Source of the DNA: RUG11237 sp050874665
GTDB lineage: Bacteria; Bacillota; Clostridia; Lachnospirales; Lachnospiraceae
DNA length: 64,000 bases
NCBI GenBank assembly: GCA_050874665.1
Contig: JBNMLC010000001.1
Coordinates: 1 to 64,000 of the forward strand
Reading direction: 5' to 3'
The notes under the pieces were generated by a model. The model did not search any database. It had not been told where the DNA came from and saw nothing but the letters and a program-made list of their open reading frames with translations. This document shows, in pieces, positions 16,344-25,906 of this stretch. Each line of letters opens with the position of its first letter. Positions within the stretch are counted from its first letter, which is position 1. Made by a program: the position numbers and the translations under genes.

Positions 16344-19300
16344 GTGAAAAATATGCGCAGCATAGTAAGGAAACGTCTGTTACCCGTAATTTTTGCAGTA
16401 TCCCTTGTTTGTCAGGGAACTGATTTTTGCGTTTTGGCACAGACAGTGGACAGTAGTTACAAAGTAGGAAATTATAGTGGTGAGGCCACAGGCTATAATG
16501 GAGGAACGGTAAGTGTGACACTTACGTTACAGGAACAGGATGGAACCACTGTAATACAGGATATTTCAGCGGAACAGACCAAGCAGACAGAAAGCTATTG
16601 GAACAAGGCTGTTTCTGTGCTGGATTCCATCAGACAGAAGAATGGAACGGATCAGGTGGATACCGTATCGGGAGCAACCATTAGCTCTAAGGCAATCATT
16701 GATGCCACAGACGCAGCACTTTCAAAAGCACTGGGAGAAAATATATTTGACGGAGGTGTGGGAAGTGAATCAAATCCATACCTTATCTCATCAAGAGAAA
16801 GCTTTGAGGCATTTGCAATGCAAGTGGCTGAGGGAAATGATTATGCAGGAAAGTATATTGCATTAAAAAATGATATTGATTTGCAGGGAAAAGATTGGAC
16901 ACCGATTGGTGATAATACCCATTTATTTGCAGGTACCTTTCTTGGAAACAACTACAAGATTCAAAATCTTACGATAGGAAGTAAAGATGCACCTGTAGAT
17001 GTATCTTATGCAGGTTTGTTTGGGGCAGTTGCAAATACGGCAAAGTTTTATGACATTACGATGGAACAGGTGGCGATTTATACTGCACCAGAAAAGGCGT
17101 CTTATGCAGGAGGTCTTGTTGCATATGCGAAGGTAAATACAAAATCAACCGAAGGATGCGTAATTCAAAATTGCCATGTCAGTGGAGAGATTTGTGTAGA
17201 TACCAATGGAAAAGCTATTGTCATGGCAGGTGGATTACTCGGATTTGGTAATCAGTACATGACAGTTGCAAATTGTGGAACAGATGTATCTTTGTCTGTT
17301 GCTTCAGCCGCTAAAAATGCAAATGCAGGTGGAATGGTTGGTTTTGCAAGTGCAAAAGCATTATTTATGAATTGTTATGCTTTTGGTAGTGTGACAGTAG
17401 ACAGTACGAACAGCGGAAGCAACAATGCAGGTGGCTTGCTTGCGGGCGGTAATGGTATGATTTATAACTGTTATTCCGATACTGTGATAACAGCCAGTCA
17501 GTCACAAACCAAGCTGGGCGGTCTGCTGGGCAATGCTGCAACAGCAACAATCATAAGCAACAGCTATTATAATATAGAAAAGACAGCAGAAGGAATAGGA
17601 AATAATCAGAGTACTTATGCTAATGTCGAAGGAAAAACAAGCGAAGAATTAAGACAGGAGCAGTTTAAAACACTTCTTTCGGGAAATCTGAGTGCAGAGA
17701 AACAGGCCGAATTTGTGGAAAAAATCACAGAAAATGCGGATCATCTTTCTGGTTGTGATTTTGCAGCAAGAAAGGCAGCAATCAAAGAAAATCTGTATGA
17801 TTGGACAATGACAGGAGAAAGAATTGTTCATAGTAGTGAACTTTGGGCTAATTCAGTTATTCCTGAAACAATCTTTGCATCTGGTGATGGAACACAGGAA
17901 ACACCATATCTTATTGAAACAGAAAAACAGTTAAAAGATTTTGCTACTTCTCTTACCGCAAAAATCGATTATGAGAATCTTTATGTGGCATTAGGAAATG
18001 ATATACAGTTGACTGAGGAATGGGTTCCGGTAGGTGAAGGTGAATACGCTTTTAACGGAAATTTTGATGGAAGAAATCATACAATTACAGGTATTACCAT
18101 TGGAACGAAGGAAAATCCATATCAGGATACGGTTGATGATACTGCCAGAGTATATTTTGGCTTCTTTGGTGTATTAAGTCAAAAAGCGGAGGTACATAAT
18201 TTAAAGCTTGACGTATCTATTTATGCGGTCAGTCCACAGACAATTTATGTATCAGGCCTGGCAGGATACATCAATCAGGCTTTGATCGACAACGTACAGG
18301 TGACAGGAGAAATCCAGGGTGTTACAACGCATAAAAGTGCCAATATCTTTGTAGGTGGACTTGGCGGATATGTGTATAAACAAAAGATGGTCAATTGTGC
18401 ATGGAATGGTTCTGTACGTGCAGAAGCCGTAGGTGGAATAGCAGAGGCAGGCGGTATTGCCGGATTAAATAACAGGGGATTAATTGCAAACTGTTATACA
18501 AAAGGAAAGATTACAGGAACGGCGGATCGTTCAGCAGAAGGTGCCCCAGCTTTAGGCGGTATCGTTGCAGTACATGCAGGAACTATGGAAAATTGTTATT
18601 CTATGGCCGAAATTGTGGCAGACTGTTATACCGGATACTGCGGTGTGTTGTCTGGATGGGCAACAGGAATCGCAGACACATTCCAATGTTATTATTGCAA
18701 TGATACACGTATGGTGACAGATGACAAAACAGAGAATCGTCTGGAAATCAGTCCTGCAGTTGCCTGTGGCTGGAGTGTAGGACCAGGTGTGAATGATGAA
18801 GGAGAGCCATATACAGGAAGTGTAAACTTATTTGTAGAAGGACTTTCTGCTGCGGATATGCAAAGCGATATCCTGACAGCAAAGTTGAACAACAATTTTG
18901 CAAAATTAAGTGTAGATCTGAAAAACGGAGGAAGACAGTCAGGCCATTGGGCAGGAAGTGAAGTTCTTGCAGCATCTATGAAGCAATGGAAGACAGAAAA
19001 TCAACAGGTTGTGCAAAGTGAAGTTCCGGCAGAGGTTACTTATGATACAGCTACGACACAGTACATTCAAGAACTTCTTCCAGAGGAAACAAAGCAGTTT
19101 AATGAAGGTACTTTTTACGGCAGAAATACAGAAAAAAATCTGGTAGTAAAAATCGTTGTTGATAAAGACAAGAAACTGGCGGATATTCAGGTGATTGAGG
19201 GAAATGCAGCTTCTTATGCAGCAGATATTGCAAAAGCATTAGAAATGCAAAGTGCCGAAGGAGCAGAGAACAGCGAATTTAAGGAAGCTTTGCAGACGGC

Positions 19301-20987
19301 ACTGGAAAAATCAGAAGTAATGGATATCACTACCTATGGCAAGGCAGAAAAAGGCATGTTTGCAGGTGGAGATGGAAGTAAGGAACACCCGTGGCAAATA
19401 GCAACAGAGGAACAGTTATCTGCATTTGCAGCTTATATTAATGAAGACGAGGATTATCAGGACAAATATGTTATCTTAACAAAAGATATTGTACTTACCA
19501 AAGAATGGATTCCGGCAGGCTCCGTGACTCCGTATGCTTTTAAAGGAAATTTTAACGGAAATGGTAAGAAAATTGTAAATCTTACGATTGGAAGTAAAGA
19601 AAAGCCATATACAGGAAAATATGCAGGGTTATTTGCTTATGTGAAAGGCGGAATTGTAAGAAATCTCATCATACAAAATGCCGATATTAACATTGAAAAC
19701 ACAGGCTCTTCACGTATTTACGCTGGTGGTGTAGTTGCAGCAATGGACGCAGCAGGAACAGAAGGATATTTGGATCATCTTTTGGTACAAGGAAAGGTTT
19801 GGGTACATTCAAATTCTGGTGCATGCTATGCCGGAGGAGTGATAGGACAGGCAAATGGAGGTACTGTGACAAACTGTGGCAGCAATGTAGAAGTTCAGAC
19901 TGTTTCAAACGCATCTTGGGCATATGCCGGAGGTATTGCGGGAATAGCAGCAAGAAGTGGATTATTGAATAATTATGCACAGGGAACTGTCTATGCAGAT
20001 GGACCTTTAAATAAGACAGCACTGGGCGGTGTGGTAGGATTTAATGCCGGAGCAGCCTATAATAGTTATTCAAATGTAGAATTAACGTCAGCTACCAGCA
20101 CAGGTGATATTGGTGCCATTGCAGGAAGAAATACAGGGATTGCCTATATGTCCGATTGTTATTACAACAAAAATGCTTCCCAGAAAAATGGCGGCGAATT
20201 TGTTGAAGAAATAAAAGCAGTAGGAACGATTGTAAATGGTGACAAAGATGGATTAGGAGCTGTGGAAAACGTTATTGGAAGAACCGATACATCCAGTGAA
20301 GAATTTGCCGGAGTTTTAAATGCAAATATAGCTCAGACAGACAGATTAAACAAAGTACTTATGCTGTTACAGGATAACTGGAATACTCCGATGAATCAGT
20401 CAGTTTCTCTATATCGTTGGAAGACGGTAAATGGAGGAGATGTTATTTGTGTAGCAGATACAGAAAATGAAGTGGTTTCACCACAGACACCAAAACCAAC
20501 GCAGACAGTAACCAAAAAACCAACGCCGACACCGACACTAAAACCAGTGAAAAAGAATGATGTTATTGTAGTCAATGGAGCGTCCTACAAGGTAACAAAT
20601 ACTTCAAAAAAGGCTGCAACAGTAACATATAAAGAAACAAAAAATAAGAAGTGTAAAGCCATTACAGTGCCATCTACAGTGAAATATTGTGGTGTAACTT
20701 ATAAAGTTACAGCTATTGGCGATAAGGCTTGCAGTGGAATGAGCAAACTTACTAAGGTTACGATTGGTTCTAATGTAAAGAGCATCGGCAAAAATGCATT
20801 TAAGGATTGTAAGAAACTGAAAAATATTACAGTAAAATCTACAAAATTAAAATCTGTTGGTAAGAATGCAATCAAAGGAATTCACAAAAAAGCGGTAATT
20901 AAATGTCCGGCTAAAAAGGTGAATACTTATAAGAAGCTTTTCAAAAAAAGCAGTGGTTATGTAAAGTCTATGCAGATTAAAAAATAA
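16344..20987 (+). CDS. Large surface protein with FMN-bind, GLUG and LRR_5 modules
   Basis: The 1547-aa secreted protein starts at GTG 16344, 7 bp after AGGAGG. After a signal peptide (to about residue 33) comes an FMN-bind-like domain (~38-130) with the motif DTVSGATISSKA, whose Thr is the covalent flavin site in known members. Three large repeats follow (~140-420, ~510-800, ~1005-1290). Each opens with a GDGT/S-x-E-x-PYLI-like strand and holds GLUG motifs such as AGGLVAY and AGLFGAV. A degenerate second FMN-bind-like stretch lies near 890-1000. A TPTPTLKP linker leads to BspA-type LRR_5 repeats (~1415-1547). It is likely cell-surface exposed. Whether it binds flavin or mainly adheres is undecided. 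Confidence 0.85.
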   Translation: MKNMRSIVRKRLLPVIFAVSLVCQGTDFCVLAQTVDSSYKVGNYSGEATGYNGGTVSVTLTLQEQDGTTVIQDISAEQTKQTESYWNKAVSVLDSIRQKNGTDQVDTVSGATISSKAIIDATDAALSKALGENIFDGGVGSESNPYLISSRESFEAFAMQVAEGNDYAGKYIALKNDIDLQGKDWTPIGDNTHLFAGTFLGNNYKIQNLTIGSKDAPVDVSYAGLFGAVANTAKFYDITMEQVAIYTAPEKASYAGGLVAYAKVNTKSTEGCVIQNCHVSGEICVDTNGKAIVMAGGLLGFGNQYMTVANCGTDVSLSVASAAKNANAGGMVGFASAKALFMNCYAFGSVTVDSTNSGSNNAGGLLAGGNGMIYNCYSDTVITASQSQTKLGGLLGNAATATIISNSYYNIEKTAEGIGNNQSTYANVEGKTSEELRQEQFKTLLSGNLSAEKQAEFVEKITENADHLSGCDFAARKAAIKENLYDWTMTGERIVHSSELWANSVIPETIFASGDGTQETPYLIETEKQLKDFATSLTAKIDYENLYVALGNDIQLTEEWVPVGEGEYAFNGNFDGRNHTITGITIGTKENPYQDTVDDTARVYFGFFGVLSQKAEVHNLKLDVSIYAVSPQTIYVSGLAGYINQALIDNVQVTGEIQGVTTHKSANIFVGGLGGYVYKQKMVNCAWNGSVRAEAVGGIAEAGGIAGLNNRGLIANCYTKGKITGTADRSAEGAPALGGIVAVHAGTMENCYSMAEIVADCYTGYCGVLSGWATGIADTFQCYYCNDTRMVTDDKTENRLEISPAVACGWSVGPGVNDEGEPYTGSVNLFVEGLSAADMQSDILTAKLNNNFAKLSVDLKNGGRQSGHWAGSEVLAASMKQWKTENQQVVQSEVPAEVTYDTATTQYIQELLPEETKQFNEGTFYGRNTEKNLVVKIVVDKDKKLADIQVIEGNAASYAADIAKALEMQSAEGAENSEFKEALQTALEKSEVMDITTYGKAEKGMFAGGDGSKEHPWQIATEEQLSAFAAYINEDEDYQDKYVILTKDIVLTKEWIPAGSVTPYAFKGNFNGNGKKIVNLTIGSKEKPYTGKYAGLFAYVKGGIVRNLIIQNADINIENTGSSRIYAGGVVAAMDAAGTEGYLDHLLVQGKVWVHSNSGACYAGGVIGQANGGTVTNCGSNVEVQTVSNASWAYAGGIAGIAARSGLLNNYAQGTVYADGPLNKTALGGVVGFNAGAAYNSYSNVELTSATSTGDIGAIAGRNTGIAYMSDCYYNKNASQKNGGEFVEEIKAVGTIVNGDKDGLGAVENVIGRTDTSSEEFAGVLNANIAQTDRLNKVLMLLQDNWNTPMNQSVSLYRWKTVNGGDVICVADTENEVVSPQTPKPTQTVTKKPTPTPTLKPVKKNDVIVVNGASYKVTNTSKKAATVTYKETKNKKCKAITVPSTVKYCGVTYKVTAIGDKACSGMSKLTKVTIGSNVKSIGKNAFKDCKKLKNITVKSTKLKSVGKNAIKGIHKKAVIKCPAKKVNTYKKLFKKSSGYVKSMQIKK

Positions 20988-21016
20988 GAAACAGATTCTA
21001 TAAAAGAGAAATGGTT

Positions 21017-21055
21017 AAATCCTCACTGTGAAATGGCAGTGAGGATTTTTGTTTG
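21017..21055 (+). terminator. Terminator between convergent genes
   Basis: AAATCCTCACTG pairs with CAGTGAGGATTT around an 8-nt loop; five T follow on the plus strand and a short T stretch on the minus strand. It may serve both the surface protein and the minus-strand operon. Confidence 0.8.
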
Positions 21056-21072
21056 CCCAGCATATATTTGTA

Positions 21073-21858
21073 TTATATAAATCCATAGTAAGGTGTTTGT
21101 GTAACCGAACTATGGAGCCAGCGGATTAACGTGGTAAAGTCAAATACGGGAAGTTTTACTGCCTCCTGCACTGCGTAAGCATAAGGTGGCATATCACTGC
21201 ATTCTAAGAGAATTGCTCCGGTATCAGGATATTCTTTGATAATTTCCAATGCCTTTCCTACTACTTCCTGTTTTACAATCGAGTTGTAAAATTCTCCTCG
21301 CCCTTCTAAAATACAAGAAAATTCTTTTTCATGGCGCAAATCTTTTACAATCAGCCGCTTTTTGATGTCCTCGCTGACACCGCAGGAATCTAACAGTTTG
21401 TTTGAAAAAGAACTCTTGTCAGCTGTGAGAACACCAATCGTCTGATTTTTCTTAAGGAGTGTGGCAATCCAGGGCAGTTGCACCAGACTAGAAAGAGCAA
21501 CCGGAATATCTAATGCTTCTGCCACTTGTGCCTGATAATTTCCAAAAAAGCCGCAGGCTGCACTGATGGCACGAACTCCTTCTTTTTTTAATTTTTCACA
21601 GGCGGCAAGAATTTTTTCATCTACATGTTCTGCAGTTGTAAACAGATTTTCGCAGTCCAGTCCTTTTACAGGCATCAGGCGTACCGGAAAATCAAAGGTA
21701 TAGCCGTTTACAATATTTCCCGGCACCATTGGGTAATACACATCATCAATATAGATAATACCGACGGGAAATCCAGAGATATTTTGTCCTTTTTTCATTT
21801 TTACTATGCCCCCGTCCATGCCGGGAGCAAAGTAGCCATAGCGTATGTTATTATCCAT
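21073..21858 (-). CDS. Asp/Glu/hydantoin racemase-like protein
   Basis: The 261-aa protein has the two-domain racemase layout with two opposed cysteines: AACGFFG (~99) and LLECSDMPP (~220). Family members racemise Asp, Glu or hydantoins or decarboxylate arylmalonates through these Cys. I start it at ATG 21858 because AGGAG lies 7 bp upstream; a longer in-frame reading would run into the preceding gene. It is the last gene of the minus-strand amino acid operon, so it may interconvert the enantiomer used by the dehydrogenase. Substrate unknown. Confidence 0.8.
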   Translation of the reverse strand: MDNNIRYGYFAPGMDGGIVKMKKGQNISGFPVGIIYIDDVYYPMVPGNIVNGYTFDFPVRLMPVKGLDCENLFTTAEHVDEKILAACEKLKKEGVRAISAACGFFGNYQAQVAEALDIPVALSSLVQLPWIATLLKKNQTIGVLTADKSSFSNKLLDSCGVSEDIKKRLIVKDLRHEKEFSCILEGRGEFYNSIVKQEVVGKALEIIKEYPDTGAILLECSDMPPYAYAVQEAVKLPVFDFTTLIRWLHSSVTQTPYYGFI

Positions 21859-21910
21859 AAACATTCTCCTAACTGTTGTTTTCTGAAACTGGTTATGTAA
21901 ATCCAGCTTA

Positions 21911-23098
21911 TCATTTTGAAAATCTGGCAAAATCCAGTTTGCTGATATCAAAATCTGTTTCTTTTTTACTGATAATCTGTGTCATGAAGCGTCCTGTAAT
22001 AGGCGAGAAGCAGATTCCATCTCCTTCATGTCCTGCAGCAATGTAGTAACCTGGTATACTGTCTACATCAGATACGATTGGCAAATGGTCTACCACAAAA
22101 GGACGAACACCGGAGTAAGCACGGATACATTTAATATCTGCCAGTTCCGGATAAAATCTCATGGCACGCTCGCAGATGGCTTTGATAGTTTCCACCTCCG
22201 AACGGATATCGTAGCTGCGGAATAATCGGTTACCTCCTACTAACAGGTTGTTGGAAGGAGTGTATTCTAAGTTAAAGGCAATATTCTGTTCTTCCACTAG
22301 AGGACTTACATTTCTCTTGAAATTAATACTGTCAAATTTACTCATCATGTAACCGTATTCTAAGATTTTATTAAAACACAAGCGCTCTGTCTGTTCGGAT
22401 ACTAAATTAGTGCCTTTTCGTGGTTCGATGGGAATATTTAAACCTGTTAATTTTCCAACGAAAGGAGCCCAGGCACCGGCACAGTTTACAATCATTTTTG
22501 TGCGAATGGTACCATAATTGGTTTCTAAGCTTTCTACCGCATTTGTTTTTGGATGCAGGTTGATTTTTGTAATGTCACAATAAGTATAAGTTTCCAATCC
22601 AAGTTTTTCAGCTTCATGTACAAAAGCAAAACATAGTTTGTAGGGACTAACTGCAATGCTTCCGCTTGGCGGTGTATAGAGGGCACCACGCAAATCTTTG
22701 GCAATGTGAGGTTCCATCTTGCATAATTCATCTTGTTCCACCATGCGGAGTTTATATCCGTCTGCATTTTGCTTTTCACAGTATTCGGAAGCGGCTTCAA
22801 ATTCCGGCTCTGTTTCACAGACATAAAGACAGCCTTTTGGGTCGTACTCAAAATCATATTCAAATTTAGCAGCAAGTTCACCAAAGTAATCAATACTTGC
22901 CTGACCCATTTTGGTGTCGATTCCGGGAAGTTTGTCACAAATTAATGCTACTGCATCACAATGACTAGAGGAACCACTGGCAATATCGCCACGATCCATC
23001 AATGCAGTGTGATAACCTGCTTCACATAAATGATAGGCGACACTAGTACCGATAGCACCGGCACCGATTACAACAACATCAAATTCTTTACTCATCAT
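21911..23098 (-). CDS. FAD-dependent amino acid dehydrogenase subunit (DAO family)
   Basis: The 395-aa protein has an N-terminal FAD fold (VVIGAGAIGTSVAYHLCEAG, residues 8-27) and the C-terminal DAO signature GHEGDGICFSPITGR (~365). It belongs with HcnC, sarcosine/proline dehydrogenase beta and D-amino acid dehydrogenase-like proteins that oxidise a C-N bond to an imine. Here it is encoded with flavin and Fe-S partners, like the beta subunit of the heteromeric L-proline dehydrogenase of Thermococcus or the bacterial hydroxyproline dehydrogenase. Its start overlaps the preceding stop (ATGA). The exact substrate is unknown. Confidence 0.85.
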   Translation of the reverse strand: MMSKEFDVVVIGAGAIGTSVAYHLCEAGYHTALMDRGDIASGSSSHCDAVALICDKLPGIDTKMGQASIDYFGELAAKFEYDFEYDPKGCLYVCETEPEFEAASEYCEKQNADGYKLRMVEQDELCKMEPHIAKDLRGALYTPPSGSIAVSPYKLCFAFVHEAEKLGLETYTYCDITKINLHPKTNAVESLETNYGTIRTKMIVNCAGAWAPFVGKLTGLNIPIEPRKGTNLVSEQTERLCFNKILEYGYMMSKFDSINFKRNVSPLVEEQNIAFNLEYTPSNNLLVGGNRLFRSYDIRSEVETIKAICERAMRFYPELADIKCIRAYSGVRPFVVDHLPIVSDVDSIPGYYIAAGHEGDGICFSPITGRFMTQIISKKETDFDISKLDFARFSK

Positions 23099-23379
23099 TC
23101 AACTTCTCCCTTTGCCAATTCTCCAAAAGTAACAGGGCGTACCGGTGGTCTTGCCGATGAAGTACCTGCCTCTTTGGGTGTAATGCCTAACTCTGAAACG
23201 AGAATCTGCTGGACTAATTTTTCACAGGTACGTCCCTGACACAGTCCCATTCCTGCTCTGGTTCTTCGTTTGACTCCTACAATATCTCTCGCACCTTCGC
23301 GAATTGCGTTTTTTATATCAGCCACAGTAACTTCTTCACAGCGGCAGACAATCATATCATCTGAAAATTTTGTACTCAT
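23095..23379 (-). CDS. BFD-like [2Fe-2S] subunit
   Basis: The 94-aa protein has a BFD-type [2Fe-2S] site: VCRCEEVT (CxC, ~12-14) and GLCQGRTC (~46-51). In many heteromeric amino acid dehydrogenases this domain sits at the end of the alpha flavoprotein; here it is a separate gene. The C-terminal Pro-rich tail (ARPPVRPVTFGELA) recalls the tail that follows BFD domains in HcnB-like proteins. The start at 23379 follows GGAGGATTT. The stop overlaps the DAO gene start, so the two are coupled. Confidence 0.85.
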   Translation of the reverse strand: MSTKFSDDMIVCRCEEVTVADIKNAIREGARDIVGVKRRTRAGMGLCQGRTCEKLVQQILVSELGITPKEAGTSSARPPVRPVTFGELAKGEVE

Positions 23380-23425
23380 AAATCCTCCAATCTCCACTAC
23401 ATAAATGGTTTTAAAGAGTGAATTC

Positions 23426-23923
23426 TTATATAATTCGTTCAATGGTTCTTACTTCGTCTGCAAATTCCTTTGGGATTTCTACCGTAACCACAGGTGTATG
23501 GTCGAAAGCTACCGGATTTACTACTTTTACAATTTTTCCTTTGCAGAGGATTTCCCCCTTGCGGTTCATTGCATTTCGTTCTTCTCCTACCGTTGGTATC
23601 GGGAAATATTCAAATGGAAAAGAAACGGTAGCAGTGGTAGCACTGTATACTTTGTTTACAATGACAATTGCAAGACCGGGGCAGCGGGAGACACACATTC
23701 CGCAACCGGTGCATTTTTCACCATGCAGTGTAGGAAGATTGGTAATGGGCTCGCCTACATGGATAGCACCTACTGGGCAGGATGCTTCGCATGGATTGCA
23801 GGGAATTTCCTGCACGCATTCAATAATAGCGACAGGGCCCTTAGCAAATCTGTCTGCATCAGGCAGTTTCTGTATCGCTGATAATTCTTCATATTCTAAA
23901 TATCCTGTATTAATCAATGCCAT
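23426..23923 (-). CDS. Two-cluster ferredoxin-like electron transfer subunit
   Basis: The 165-aa protein has two 4Fe-4S motifs: CVQEIPCNPCEASCP (~36-50) and CTGCGMCVSRCP (~71-82), then about 80 residues without Cys. It probably carries electrons from the flavoproteins to an acceptor. Neighbours on both sides are subunits of the same complex; the gene starts 13 bp after the flavoprotein gene ends. Confidence 0.85.
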   Translation of the reverse strand: MALINTGYLEYEELSAIQKLPDADRFAKGPVAIIECVQEIPCNPCEASCPVGAIHVGEPITNLPTLHGEKCTGCGMCVSRCPGLAIVIVNKVYSATTATVSFPFEYFPIPTVGEERNAMNRKGEILCKGKIVKVVNPVAFDHTPVVTVEIPKEFADEVRTIERII

Positions 23924-23936
23924 GTTGATCTCCTCC

Positions 23937-25073
23937 TTACTTTGCTGATACTGGGGTACCGATGATTTCTTTGTATTCCTTTAAAATATTTTCTTTTTCC
24001 ATCATACGGCGTTCTCCAAAAGGTCCCAGACGAAGGGAATCTAAACGTTTCCAGATTTCCGCCCGCATCAGGTCTGCATTTTCAGAAGAAATCAGTCCTA
24101 ATTCTTCGGCAGCACTGATACCTGCAATTTTTCCTTCCTCTAAGGCGGTATTTGCTTCTTCTACGCCAGTAGTGTCACCGGCAACAAAGACACCTTCAAT
24201 TGAAGTTTCCATTTTTTCATTGTGAAGAGGAATATAGCCGCCAAAAGGTCCGTTGAAGGTTAGTTTACAGCCGGCCAGTTTTACTAAATCCATAGTAGGT
24301 TTCAAACCTGCGGCCAATGCGATGGTGTCACACTCGATGGTTTCTTCGGTACCTGGGATTGGCTGGAATTTGTCGTCAACTTTTGCAATGACACATCCAC
24401 AGACACATCCATCTGCCCCTTTTTTCGCTTCGATAATGGTGTGGCACAAGTGGATTGGAACACCCGCTCTGCGAATCTTTGCGGCATGTACGGCATATCC
24501 GCCTATTTTAGGTGCAGCTTCCACCAAAGCTACCACATCACAGCCTGCCTGCATTAACTGGTAGGAAACGATTAAACCAACATTTCCTGTTCCGAGCATT
24601 ACAATTTTCTTTCCGGGTTTTACATGGTTTACATTAATCATGGTCTGAGCGGCACCGGCACCCATAACGCCCGGCGTAGTCCAGCCCTCAAAGCGAATTG
24701 CGTTTTCAGAAGCACCGGTGGCAATAATGATTTTTTTGGCCTGTAAGGTAATCATTTCTTTTTCCCCATTGTCTAATCCTTTCTCAATACCGATTTTGTT
24801 TCCAGGAAAAATACCGATTACGGTACTCTGCATCCAGATATCTACATTTGCTTCGTATGCTTCTTTTAATAATTGTTTTCCAATATCATATCCTCTAGTG
24901 CCAGAGCGGTGAGCACTAGAACCAAAAAATTTGTGAATCTGTTTAAACAACTGACCGCCCGGTTGCATATTCAAATCTACTAAAAGTACATCGGCACCTA
25001 CTTTACCAGCTTCAATAGAAGCAGCTAATCCGGCAGGACCAGCTCCGATTACTAATACATCTTTCTGCAGCAT
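23937..25073 (-). CDS. Pyridine nucleotide-disulfide-type flavoprotein subunit
   Basis: The 378-aa protein has an N-terminal FAD motif (VLVIGAGPAGLAASIEAGK, residues 5-23), a central NAD-binding motif (VMLGTGNVGLIVSYQLM, ~158) and the late FAD motif GVFVAGDTTG (~313). This is the HcnB/proline dehydrogenase alpha type. Usually a BFD domain follows in the same chain; here the chain ends early and BFD is encoded separately at 23095-23379. Its start lies 3 bp behind the stop of the 2Fe-2S subunit gene. Confidence 0.88.
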   Translation of the reverse strand: MLQKDVLVIGAGPAGLAASIEAGKVGADVLLVDLNMQPGGQLFKQIHKFFGSSAHRSGTRGYDIGKQLLKEAYEANVDIWMQSTVIGIFPGNKIGIEKGLDNGEKEMITLQAKKIIIATGASENAIRFEGWTTPGVMGAGAAQTMINVNHVKPGKKIVMLGTGNVGLIVSYQLMQAGCDVVALVEAAPKIGGYAVHAAKIRRAGVPIHLCHTIIEAKKGADGCVCGCVIAKVDDKFQPIPGTEETIECDTIALAAGLKPTMDLVKLAGCKLTFNGPFGGYIPLHNEKMETSIEGVFVAGDTTGVEEANTALEEGKIAGISAAEELGLISSENADLMRAEIWKRLDSLRLGPFGERRMMEKENILKEYKEIIGTPVSAK

Positions 25074-25076
25074 AAG

Positions 25077-25391
25077 TTATTCCCCCTTTGACAATCCGTT
25101 TTGTGTTTTGATTACCATACCGGCTTTGATTGGCGTGATACAAGTACGGACGTTTGGCTTACCGTCCACTACCATGGCGCAGTCAGTACACTGGCCAATT
25201 CCACAGAATAATCCTCTGGGTTCCTTTCTTTTTACGGTATAGCGGTTAATTTTAATTCCTGCATTTAGAAGAGAAGCAAGAATCGGTTCTCCCTCATATG
25301 CCTGAATGGTTTTTCCGTCTACAGTTACCTCTACTAAAGGACCGGTATGTCCGCAGTCAAGGATTACATGGTTTTCTACTCTAAGACACAT
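25077..25391 (-). CDS. Plant-type [2Fe-2S] subunit (HcnA-like)
   Basis: The 104-aa protein has the compact Fer2_4 domain: GEPILASLLNAGI, then PRGLFCGIGQCTDCAMVVDG (CxxxxCxxC, ~62-70) and a final Cys in VRTC (~81). Such proteins are the small subunit or N-terminal domain of sarcosine oxidase, hydroxyproline dehydrogenase and opine oxidase complexes. I start it at ATG 25391 because GGAGG lies 7 bp upstream; the longer reading has no RBS. It opens the dehydrogenase part of the operon. Confidence 0.87.
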   Translation of the reverse strand: MCLRVENHVILDCGHTGPLVEVTVDGKTIQAYEGEPILASLLNAGIKINRYTVKRKEPRGLFCGIGQCTDCAMVVDGKPNVRTCITPIKAGMVIKTQNGLSKGE

Positions 25392-25417
25392 AATTATCCT
25401 CCATTCTCTAAACAACA

Positions 25418-25449
25418 GAAAGGCCGGAGTGTAATATTCCAGCCTCTTT
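25418..25449 (-). other. Intercistronic hairpin after the RidA gene
   Basis: Read on the minus strand, AGGCTGGA pairs with TCCGGCCTTT (one G-U), followed by TTTCTGTT. It could be a partial terminator that lowers the dehydrogenase genes relative to the aminotransferase and RidA. Confidence 0.45.
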
Positions 25450-25494
25450 GCGTTCAGTCGTTCTATGTATTTTCTCACTCACAGTTAGTTAATA

Positions 25495-25872
25495 TTACTC
25501 AACCACTGCCACAAATTCCATTTCTACCAGACAACCGTCTACCATATCTACACACTGGGTACAGCATCTTGCAGGATAGTTGCCTTCTGAAAAATAAGTT
25601 TTGTATACTTCATTCATTTCAGGAATCAGATTAATATCCTTAATATAAATAGTTACTTTTCCAATGTCATCCATTGTGGCACCGGCAGCTTCTAATACAG
25701 CCTTTGCGTTTTCCATGGTAGCTTTCGTCTGTTCTTTCATACCACCTGCGACCATTTCTCCCGTTATATCGGTGCCTATCTGAGTAGTAAAAATAATATT
25801 GCCCATCTTTACGCCTAAAGCATATGGTCCATGACATTCTCCGCATTTTTCTGATGTTATCTGTGTTCTCAT
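25495..25872 (-). CDS. RidA family imine deaminase
   Basis: The 125-aa protein is a full-length RidA/YjgF/UK114 member. It has GPYALGVKMGNIIFTTQIG near the N-terminus and the conserved Arg in NYPARCCTQC (~103) that binds the substrate carboxylate. RidA speeds hydrolysis of imines and enamines to ketones plus ammonia, fitting an operon whose dehydrogenase would release imines. The start at 25872 follows AGAGGTTGA; the longer reading overlaps the aminotransferase gene and lacks an RBS. Confidence 0.93.
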   Translation of the reverse strand: MRTQITSEKCGECHGPYALGVKMGNIIFTTQIGTDITGEMVAGGMKEQTKATMENAKAVLEAAGATMDDIGKVTIYIKDINLIPEMNEVYKTYFSEGNYPARCCTQCVDMVDGCLVEMEFVAVVE

Positions 25873-25906
25873 AAAAATCAACCTCTTTCTTCTTATATAA
25901 TAATAG

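Noticed and set aside
22534..22938. A 134-codon minus-strand frame inside the DAO gene
   Set aside because: It lies in another frame of a gene with clear FAD motifs and shows no protein family features.
23405..23948. Long plus-strand reading frames opposite the ferredoxin gene
   Set aside because: They are antisense to a gene with two clear 4Fe-4S motifs and lack an RBS; reading-frame length there comes from the codon pattern of the true gene.
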